DNA of 64,000 nt from Limnoglobus roseus (GTDB lineage: Bacteria; Planctomycetota; Planctomycetia; Gemmatales; Gemmataceae). Location of the stretch: NCBI RefSeq assembly GCF_008254045.1, contig NZ_CP042425.1:7268163-7332162 (forward strand), in the 5' to 3' direction. Numbering within the stretch: position 1 is the stretch's first letter; the number at the start of each line of letters is the position of its first letter. Made by a program: the position numbers and the translations under genes. Below the pieces are notes generated by a model. It searched no databases. It saw only the letters and a list, made by a program, of their open reading frames with translations, and had not been told where the DNA came from. Shown here in pieces: positions 58,412 to 64,000 of the stretch.

Positions 58412-58815
58412 TCACTCAGTCCCGGCCGGCTTGTCGCCGCCGTTCACAGCAATCCAGCACTGGTGGTACAACCGAAACCAATACTCCCGGCTCTGCCGCT
58501 CGGGGCCGTTCTTCTCGTGCGCCGCGACCGTCTCCATCAGTCGGAACGCAACCGATGCCACTGTCACCGCTTCAACCTCAACAGGACCGGTTACCCGGAC
58601 GTGATCTCCCACGAATCCAACTCCAAAATGATCGGGCGGATCGCGTGATTCATCTTCCCGCCGGTTCCCGTGGTCGTCAAGGCCGTGGGTGGGCCGACGA
58701 ACCAACGCATGCCCTGGACCGCCCGCCCAACGTCCTTGCCCTCGCCCCGGACGGCAGGTAACGTCAGGGGCGGTCTCCGAGTGTCCACCTTCCTCAAGTC
58801 GTTCATCCCGGGCAA
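58412..58815 (-). pseudogene. Decayed gene with a frameshift
   Basis: Two minus-strand frames fit end to end: MNDLRKVDTRRPPLTLPAVR through AIRPIILELDSWEITSG, then GDHVRVTGPVEVEAVTVASV, RLMETVAAHEKNGPERQSRE and YWFRLYHQCWIAV. A single indel near 58605 joins them. It is the first piece of a decayed stretch (58295-59236). Family not recognised. Confidence 0.4.
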
Positions 58816-58863
58816 GTGACGGCGGCGATGTCGGAGACCCGTGAGCGGCTACGCCGAGTTGGC

Positions 58864-59151
58864 TCAGGGGACATAGTTTGACCCCTCTGCCACCACGGCA
58901 ATCTCAACCCACGATTTCAGACCATCCCTCGCCGGGTGAGGGACGAATCGGAGCGTGCCTACGACTACGACCGCTACCTTGTCGTCATTGTCCTTGTCGC
59001 AGTTGGCCACGTTGGCCACGCGGGCGAACTCGACGCGGTCGGCGGTGCGGGGCGCGGTCCGCGATGGGATACCGCCGGCGGCGAGGGAATGCGGCTTCGT
59101 TTTTTGCACGCTCAACAAAAGGTTAAAATGCAAACGCGCGACGTCCCACAC
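58864..59151 (-). CDS. Uncertain small protein in a decayed region
   Basis: 95 residues from the ATG at 59151, with a plausible later part (RVEFARVANVANCDKDNDDK, VAVVVVGTLRFVPHPA). No ribosome binding site is convincing. It may be a fragment of a larger gene; the region around it (58816-59236) shows nothing else supportable. Confidence 0.3.
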   Translation of the reverse strand: MWDVARLHFNLLLSVQKTKPHSLAAGGIPSRTAPRTADRVEFARVANVANCDKDNDDKVAVVVVGTLRFVPHPARDGLKSWVEIAVVAEGSNYVP

Positions 59152-59236
59152 CTGATGAACTATTGATCACTTTTCGGTACATTTGAATTACTCTCATAAT
59201 TATCCCTTACCCTCACCCTATACCGCAGGCTGCCCA

Positions 59237-60064
59237 ATGCCCGACACAACAAGCCCGGCTGCAGATTTGTACTTTGACCTCCTCAAGCGAAGTTTGGCCG
59301 GACTGATCCACCCGCCAGAGTTGCGGGCGGTGAGCCCTACCGTGTTAGCAAGCCCGATGGTGGAAAAGGAACTCGCCAGCGGTGGGTATGAACTTTGCCA
59401 GAGGATCACCCCGCCTGACTTCTCGAAACGCGACGAGGGCCGCGACTGGCCGGCCGGGGCCGCCGAAACGATGATCGGGATGAAGCGTCTGAACAACCTC
59501 CAGATGTGCGTCGAGTCGATTGTTCGGGACGGCATACCCGGTGACCTGATCGAGTGCGGTGTGTGGCGGGGCGGGGCAGCCATCTTCATGCGGGCCGCCC
59601 TGGCGGCCTTCGGCGACTCGACAAAAACGGTTTGGGTCGCGGATTCCTTTCAGGGGCTGCCGCCCCCGTCCCCAGACCTTTACCCGGCCGACCTTGGTGA
59701 CACGCTCCACACCTACTCCGAACTGGCCATCGGAGTGGAAGTTGTCCGGGACAACTTCCGCCGCTACGGCCTGTTGGACGATCGAGTGCGGTTCCTGGAA
59801 GGGTGGTTCAAGGACACGTTGCCGGCTGCACCGATCTCGCAGATCTCGGTCCTGCGTGCCGACGGCGACATGTACGAATCGACGATCCAAATTCTCGAAA
59901 CGCTGTACCCCAAGCTCTCGCCAGGCGGGTTTTGCATCATCGACGATTACGGCGCCGTGTACGCGTGCAAACAAGCCACCGACGACTACCGCCGCAAGAA
60001 TGGGATTACGGACCCTGTGCAAACAATCGACTGGACGGGAGTCTACTGGCGCCGCGGCAGCTAG
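59237..60064 (+). CDS. TylF/MycF-family O-methyltransferase
   Basis: 275 residues from ATG 59237 (an upstream TTG would add 18). SAM-dependent methyltransferase of the TylF group: LIECGVWRGGAAIFMRAALA (SAM motif), VADSFQGLPPPSPDLYP, VEVVRDNFRRYGLLDDRVRF, DGDMYESTIQILETLYPKLS, GFCIIDDYGAVYACKQATDD with the metal-binding Asp-Asp. It modifies a sugar or hydroxyl in specialised metabolites or surface glycans. No biosynthetic neighbours are present, and it lies in a mobile setting, so it may be horizontally acquired cargo. Confidence 0.9.
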   Translation: MPDTTSPAADLYFDLLKRSLAGLIHPPELRAVSPTVLASPMVEKELASGGYELCQRITPPDFSKRDEGRDWPAGAAETMIGMKRLNNLQMCVESIVRDGIPGDLIECGVWRGGAAIFMRAALAAFGDSTKTVWVADSFQGLPPPSPDLYPADLGDTLHTYSELAIGVEVVRDNFRRYGLLDDRVRFLEGWFKDTLPAAPISQISVLRADGDMYESTIQILETLYPKLSPGGFCIIDDYGAVYACKQATDDYRRKNGITDPVQTIDWTGVYWRRGS

Positions 60065-60328
60065 GCTCGCCAATTTGGAGCCGGATCCGAACCGAATACG
60101 GGGAGAAATCTCGACGGCGTGACTGCGAGCGGCGGGAAATACGCTGTCGTGGACGGCCGCCACAGCCGCGAGTCGCAACAGAGACCGCGGGACTACTCGT
60201 TGTCACGGTCAATCTCTACGGTGGTTTGTGCTCGGTTGTAGAGCCGGACGTTCACTCTGACACCGACCCAATATGACGCGGCGGGCAACGAGAACCTCGT
60301 CGCGGCTCTCCGTTTCATGCTCGTCACC

Positions 60329-60541
60329 TTACCCCACGCCGACGTAATTGGGTGGGGGTTCGCCTCTCACGCCGGCCAACCCACAAGTTCGCGGTCCACT
60401 CGCCCGCTCGATCGTCTGGGCGTAGCTGTAGTTCGTGTACTTCGCGTTGTATGGTCTCGCTCCCGCACTGCACCGCTTCATGTCGAGGTGTGTCCGCCGG
60501 TAGAACTCGGCCTCCGACTCGACGGGTTGAAGAAGTGGCAC
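60329..60541 (-). CDS. Possible small protein in the tRNA-Val island
   Basis: 70 residues: a GTG-started frame beginning MPLLQPVESEAEFYRRTHLD and containing KYTNYSYAQTIERASG. It looks moderately protein-like but has no strong ribosome binding site. It may be a remnant upstream of the decayed integrase. Otherwise 60065-60584 shows nothing. Confidence 0.3.
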   Translation of the reverse strand: MPLLQPVESEAEFYRRTHLDMKRCSAGARPYNAKYTNYSYAQTIERASGPRTCGLAGVRGEPPPNYVGVG

Positions 60542-60584
60542 GTCCGCGGGCCGGGTTAACCGTGGCGCGACGATCGACCGGGAT

Positions 60585-61010
60585 CACTCGCCCAACACGA
60601 TGATCCAGACCTCGCCGAAGCGGGCGGTCTTGTGGGCCATCCAGATGTAGACCCAGACTCCTTCCTCGTCCAAGTTCCTCGCCATCCCGTCGATCTTAAC
60701 GACTCGGCCGCAGTGGACCTCGGCCCCGGTCAGTTCGAACAGGTCGCTCGGCCGCACCCCGTCAGCAATCGCAAGCGGAACACCTCCGTCACCGTAGGTG
60801 TCAGGAACGGGAGACTGGCGATAACGTGGTGCCGCGGTACGGGCTCGATGTCTTCGTCTCGAACCGCTTGGATCGACAACTCACGAACCACGAGGATCGG
60901 CCGCCGGGTTGGTGAAGTACTGGGCCAGAACGTCCGGAAGGCTTCCTCCGCTTCCAGCGTCTGGAACTTACCGAAATACTCCCGGGTGCCGTTTACAGTA
61001 GCAGGTTGTC
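60585..61010 (-). pseudogene. Third tyrosine integrase, heavily decayed
   Basis: Minus-strand frames preserve integrase pieces in order: an arm-type start (GTREYFGKFQTLEAEEAFRT), then LSIQAVRDEDIEPVPRHHVI, FLTPTVTEVFRLRLLTG, and after a frameshift VRPSDLFELTGAEVHCGRVV with EGVWVYIWMAHKTARFG. The first catalytic Arg motif survives (normally TGCRPSDLF, broken exactly there); the rest of the catalytic domain and the core-binding domain are deleted. Confidence 0.65.
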
Positions 61011-61026
61011 CCCCTTGTCGTTGCGA

Positions 61027-61485
61027 TTACATCTCGGACGGGACCGACACATTCTGAACCGACGGCTTTCCGCCCTTCGGCCCGCTGGCCACGGTCACGG
61101 CCCAAGTCTGGCCGATGGCCTTTTGCACGTCCGTCCACAGGCCGCTGATATCCTCGCCGGGAACGAGTGGTCGCCCCACCAATCCGGCCAAAAGCCGACC
61201 GGCATGGGTATGAGGCGTCAGTCGCAGGTCCGTTAGGGCGGTCGCCTCACGACCCTTGTGCGGGCCGCTGGCCACGGCCCATGTCCACGTGAGTTTGTCC
61301 TGTACTTTGTCGTTGGAAAATGCTTCCACCCCTCGGAACACGGCGAAGTAAACGCCGACCGGCAAGGGTTCGGCCCCGCTCGCCGCGACCGCCAACCCCG
61401 TAAAGGGGTTAACAGTCGGCGTCGGTAGCATGGGTTTCGGCGCGGTCGCCGTGTGGGGCGGAATTGCGGTTTGGGAAGTGCTCAT
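61027..61485 (-). CDS. Mobile-element-associated hypothetical protein
   Basis: 152 residues. Pro/Thr-rich start, then LPVGVYFAVFRGVEAFSNDK, LTWTWAVASGPHKGREATAL, LLAGLVGRPLVPGEDISGLW. It looks intact and soluble, with repeated VASGP motifs. It overlaps the HTH gene upstream by 77 bp and lies between that gene and the integrase remnant. Probably a phage/ICE-type accessory protein; function unknown. Confidence 0.65.
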   Translation of the reverse strand: MSTSQTAIPPHTATAPKPMLPTPTVNPFTGLAVAASGAEPLPVGVYFAVFRGVEAFSNDKVQDKLTWTWAVASGPHKGREATALTDLRLTPHTHAGRLLAGLVGRPLVPGEDISGLWTDVQKAIGQTWAVTVASGPKGGKPSVQNVSVPSEM

Positions 61486-61687
61486 TTCTCGCCCCTTCGG
61501 CCAGCAATGCCGTCACGCTCTGGGTGTGGATTCGGATTCCGCGACCGACACGTATGCCCGTGAGCCGTCCGTTGTGAAACCACTGACGTACCGTCTCAGA
61601 TGAAACGGTGAGAATGTCCGCCGCTTGGCGGACTGTTAAAAGCTGCCGGGACATTGGCAGCGGGGTGAGATTGGTAGCTTGTGTCAC
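61409..61687 (-). CDS. Excisionase-like helix-turn-helix protein
   Basis: 92 residues from GTG 61687, which has AAAGGAGG six bases upstream. The MerR/excisionase HTH is clear: LLTVRQAADILTVSSETVRQ followed by WFHNGRLTGIRVGRGIRI. Such proteins direct integrase toward excision. It heads an operon on the minus strand toward the integrase remnant. The gap 61688-62105 contains no gene I can support beyond a weak plus-strand frame at 61729-61962. Confidence 0.82.
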   Translation of the reverse strand: MTQATNLTPLPMSRQLLTVRQAADILTVSSETVRQWFHNGRLTGIRVGRGIRIHTQSVTALLAEGARNEHFPNRNSAPHGDRAETHATDADC

Positions 61688-62030
61688 AAGCCACCTCCTT
61701 TTGATTAAGGAGTATGGGTGTGACCTAGATGGGTTGGTCTGAACCCGAGGTTACGGTTTCCGATACAGGAAGAAGGTGGACCCTCTTACGTCTGCCAGAT
61801 TACGCTTGCCTCACTGTCCCTGACTTCAGAGATCAGCAGTCCGGCTATCCGCCGTGGAAGTGGGAATGGATAATAGCGTTGGCCTGTAAATTTTGCAACG
61901 CCAATTTGGCGCGGTTGGAAATCGTGGCAGGCTTCTCCGTAACCCTATCGGTTTCGGCATGACAAAAAGCCGTGAGCGGTGTGCCTCTCCGGGGCCCACG
62001 CTGGAACATTTTCGGGGATATGGGGTCGCT

Positions 62031-63024
62031 TAGAGCGGTTCCCGAGATGATCTGGCGCAGGTCTGTCGGTCGCGGTAGATTAGTGGCTCCCTCCGAGGGC
62101 CACCGATGCGAGCGTACTCCGCCGATCTTCGTGAGCGGGTGTTGGCCGACGCCGACGGCGGGGCGGGCACGCGGGCCTCGCCGCCAAGTACCGGGTGAGC
62201 GAGTCGTGGGTGCGGCGGGTCAAGCAAGTGGGGCGGGAGACCGGGCGAACCGCCCCGGCGGCCCAGCGGCGGGGGCCGACGCCGGGGTGGGTGGCCCACG
62301 CCGACGCCATCCGGGCGGCCGTCGCCGCCGACCCGGACGCGGCCCTGGCCGAGTACCGCGAGCGGTTCGCCCTCCCGCTGTCCCGGTCGGCGTTGGCCCG
62401 GGCCCTCGTCGCCCTCGGGTTGCCGCGGAAAAAAAGTCGATCCGGGCGGCCGAGCCGGACCGCCCGGACGTGAAGGAACAGCGGGCCGCCTGGCGGGCCG
62501 GGCAACCGGCCCTCGACCCGGCGACGTTGGTGCTCGTGGACGAGACGCGGGCGAGCACGAACATGGCCCGGACCCACGGCCGGTGCCCGACCGGCCGGCG
62601 GCTGGTGATGGCCGTGCCGCACGGGCACGGGAAGACGACCACGTTCGTGGCCGCCTTGCGGGCGGACGGCATGGTCGCCCCGACGGTCATCGACGGGGCC
62701 GTGACCGGGGACCTGTTCGTCGCCGACGTCGAACGGCAACTGGCCCCGGCCCCTGCGGCCGGGGGACGTGGTGGTGATGGACAACCTGGCGTGCCACAAG
62801 CGGGCCGGGGTGCGGCGGGCGATCGAGGCGGCGGGGGCCGCGCGGCGGCGGCTGCCGCCGTACTCCCCGGACCGGAACCCGATCGAGAGGGCGTTCCGCA
62901 AGCTCAAGGCGCGGTTGCGGGCGGCGGCCAAGCGGACGATCCGGGCGGTCGAGGACTACCGGGGCGAACGGTCGGCCGCGTTCGCCCCCGAGGAGTGCCG
63001 CAACTACTTCCGCAGTTGCGGCTA
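62031..63024 (+). mobile_element. IS630-family element, decayed
   Basis: A TA dinucleotide borders each side (62031-62032 and 63023-63024), as expected for IS630, with weak terminal inverted repeats (TAGAGCGG... and its degenerate partner). A 15-bp direct repeat TATGGGGTCGCTTAG flanks it at 62019-62033 and 63023-63037. It carries one transposase gene broken in several places. Confidence 0.65.
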
Positions 63025-63037
63025 TGGGGTCGCTTAG
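62106..63037 (+). pseudogene. IS630-family transposase, multiply frameshifted
   Basis: In order: RAYSADLRERVLADADGGAG (HTH start), a shift to AKYRVSESWVRRVKQVGRET, a shift at an A7G run near 62428 to AAWRAGQPALDPATLVLVDE and STNMARTHGRCPTGR, and a shift near 62760 to VVMDNLACHKRAGVRRAIEA and SPDRNPIERAFRKLKARLR. The A7G run may be the natural programmed shift of this family, but the other two breaks inactivate it. DDE residues are visible in DETRAST, MDNLA and NPIE. Confidence 0.8.
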
Positions 63038-63068
63038 CTCAGCGGGAGAACACGCCCATTACAAGAGT
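63028..63068 (+). tRNA. Remnant of the tRNA-Val 5' half
   Basis: GGTCGCTTAGCTCAGCGG through CACGCCCATTACAAG matches the 5' half of the tRNA-Val gene at 63242-63313 with few changes, but on the other strand; the T arm and acceptor 3' strand are missing, so it is not functional. It begins directly at the right edge of the IS630 element. Confidence 0.75.
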
Positions 63069-63082
63069 GCATTCCGTCATCT

Positions 63083-63128
63083 GGGGACAGAATTGGGGGA
63101 CAGAATTCGCATTTCGGGGGACAGAATT
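63083..63128. repeat. Triple GGGGACAGAATT motif
   Basis: The 12-mer GGGGACAGAATT occurs at 63083-63094, 63096-63107 and 63117-63128. Such motifs flank REP-associated tyrosine (RAYT/IS200-like) transposases in many bacteria. No RAYT gene is here, so it may be a REP-like remnant. Confidence 0.6.
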
Positions 63129-63241
63129 GGGGTATACTCAAAATACGCCCTTACCGTTGGCTGTCCGGCAAGGCGTCGAAAACGCTTAAGATCAAAGGGT
63201 TTAAGGCCGAAAGGCTTAACGCCGAAGTGCCTGTCTGCAAG

Positions 63242-63313
63242 TGGTCGCTACAGGGATTGAACCTGTGACCACACCCTTGTAATGGGCGTGCTCTACCGCT
63301 GAGCTAAGCGACC
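63242..63313 (-). tRNA. tRNA-Val (TAC)
   Basis: A 72-nt cloverleaf on the minus strand. Acceptor stem 63307-63313 with 63243-63249, anticodon stem CGCCC/GGGTG, loop ATTACAA with anticodon TAC, T arm GGTTCAATCCC. CCA is not encoded. It borders the mobile island to its left. Confidence 0.94.
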
Positions 63314-63348
63314 GTGAGGCTGTTATAGCGACCCACCCGCCGAAGGCA

Positions 63349-63885
63349 TCAGCCGCGGTCCGGTGTGCCGCGTAAGTCGCGAAGAAGACTCTGAATCGTG
63401 CGGGCCGCGTTCAAGTGCCGGCGGATGTCCACGAGTTCGGTCGGCAGCGGGGTTGGTTGCGATTCGATCTTCGCGAAGCGTGAAGCCACGTCGGCGATCA
63501 CGACCGAGAACTGACCCATCAGGTCGGCTTCGAGTTCACTCAAACTGCCGCCGGCCGCGCGGATTTCGTCCATCTGCTCGCGGGTTTCCATCATCTGCAT
63601 GAGGAACGATTGATCCTGACTCTTCTCCTGGCCTGCCGTTGGGCCGCCGAGAAGCGAGAGCAGGTATTCGGCCCGCCGGAACGGATCTTTTAAGGTCGTA
63701 TAGGCCTGGTTGAGCGATGCCGTCTGCTCGATCACAAACAACTGATCGGCGTCGCTCGCCCCGCCGTGGAAGTCGGGGTGGAACTGCCGCGACTGCGCCA
63801 GGTAACGGCGTTCGACTTCGGCCTCGTCAATGGAAAAGCGTCTCGGCAGGCCGAGACGCTCGTAGTAGTCGCTCATGGTCGGCAT
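63349..63885 (-). CDS. hscB: Fe-S cluster co-chaperone HscB
   Basis: 178 residues. J-domain (YYERLGLPRRFSIDEAEVER, with HPD in RQFHPDFHGG) and C-terminal HscB domain (REQMDEIRAAGGSLSELEAD). It assists HscA in moving clusters off IscU. Start ATG 63885 overlaps the upstream stop (TAATG), supporting coupling with the iscA-type gene; an internal ATG at 63876 is the alternative. Confidence 0.92.
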   Translation of the reverse strand: MPTMSDYYERLGLPRRFSIDEAEVERRYLAQSRQFHPDFHGGASDADQLFVIEQTASLNQAYTTLKDPFRRAEYLLSLLGGPTAGQEKSQDQSFLMQMMETREQMDEIRAAGGSLSELEADLMGQFSVVIADVASRFAKIESQPTPLPTELVDIRRHLNAARTIQSLLRDLRGTPDRG

Positions 63886-64000
63886 TACATCGAGAAGGAG
63901 CTGCCGCAGCCGCAGGTGGTCTTGGCGCTCGGGTTGGTGACGCTGAAACCCCGCTTGTTCAGGTCGTCGTGGAAGTCGACCGTCACGCCGTCGAGGTACA
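63885..64000 (-). CDS. Iron-sulfur assembly protein, IscA/ErpA type (partial)
   Basis: Only the C-terminus is inside the window: YLDGVTVDFHDDLNKRGFSV then NPSAKTTCGCGSSFSM and TAA. The CGCGSSF motif carries two of the conserved cysteines of A-type carriers. It is upstream of hscB and overlaps its start. Which of iscA/erpA/sufA cannot be decided from this fragment. Confidence 0.88.
   Translation of the reverse strand, partial: YLDGVTVDFHDDLNKRGFSVTNPSAKTTCGCGSSFSM

Noticed and set aside
61729..61962. 77-residue plus-strand frame divergent from the HTH gene
   Set aside because: ATG lacks a ribosome binding site and the sequence has no recognisable pattern; left as unannotated.
63083..63128. 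CRISPR array from the three 12-mers
   Set aside because: Spacing is 1 and 9 bp, too short for spacers, and there are no cas genes in the window.

Overview
The window is high-GC DNA from a planctomycete, most likely a member of the Gemmataceae. The evidence is a DUF1501 protein beside a PSD1 / planctomycete cytochrome C protein, TIGR02996-type and SUKH-type small paralogues, many secreted proteins of unknown function, and typical Gemmataceae integrases. Genus and species cannot be fixed from the sequence.

Layout. 1-2.2 kb: a tyrosine integrase next to tRNA-Phe. 2.3-13.8 kb: an accessory region holding an HNH-AP2 endonuclease, an unrecognised three-gene cassette whose downstream genes were broken by insertion sequences, many IS fragments (IS3, IS5-like, ISAs1-like, and a head-to-head palindrome of two IS3 left halves), a frameshifted zinc-ribbon/TPR protein, a second partial copy of tRNA-Phe in mirror orientation, and a shattered second integrase. 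13.9-18.3 kb: small single genes (PH-like membrane protein, nucleoside deaminase, SnoaL-like, thioredoxin-like, FliL-like, cupin, DoxX). 18.7-29.4 kb: a giant cyclic beta-1,2-glucan synthase-like protein (NdvB type) facing an ABC exporter. 29.8-33.8 kb: the DUF1501/PSD1 pair. 34-53.4 kb: mostly housekeeping and signalling genes, including ArsR plus a double SRPBCC protein, a cupredoxin, an inositol-phosphatase-like enzyme, two ROK kinases either side of trpF, an HD hydrolase, two tandem secreted paralogues, an esterase, a cyclophilin, clpS, an FHA-GAF-PP2C phosphatase, an ECF sigma/anti-sigma pair and a YhaM-like nuclease. 53.4-58.3 kb: a polytopic membrane protein and small Gemmataceae paralogues. 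58.3-63.2 kb: a second decayed mobile island (integrase remnant, excisionase-like HTH gene, broken IS630) ending at tRNA-Val. 63.3-64 kb: hscB and the 3' end of an iscA/erpA gene.

The two islands share a theme. Each lies at a tRNA gene, each holds a decayed integrase, and each has a partial inverted copy of its tRNA nearby. The least explained coding DNA is the cassette at 3056-4986: three overlapping genes, the last with an Asn/Gln/Gly/Thr-rich repeat segment. An IS landed in the last codons of the third gene and left almost all of it intact, while the genes behind it were truncated. It is the best candidate for an undescribed system, but its function is not visible from sequence alone. Other notable structures are a perfect 41-bp inverted repeat between convergent genes, a perfect 26-bp inverted repeat beside the second integrase, and a 13-bp terminal-inverted-repeat element of about 100 bp.
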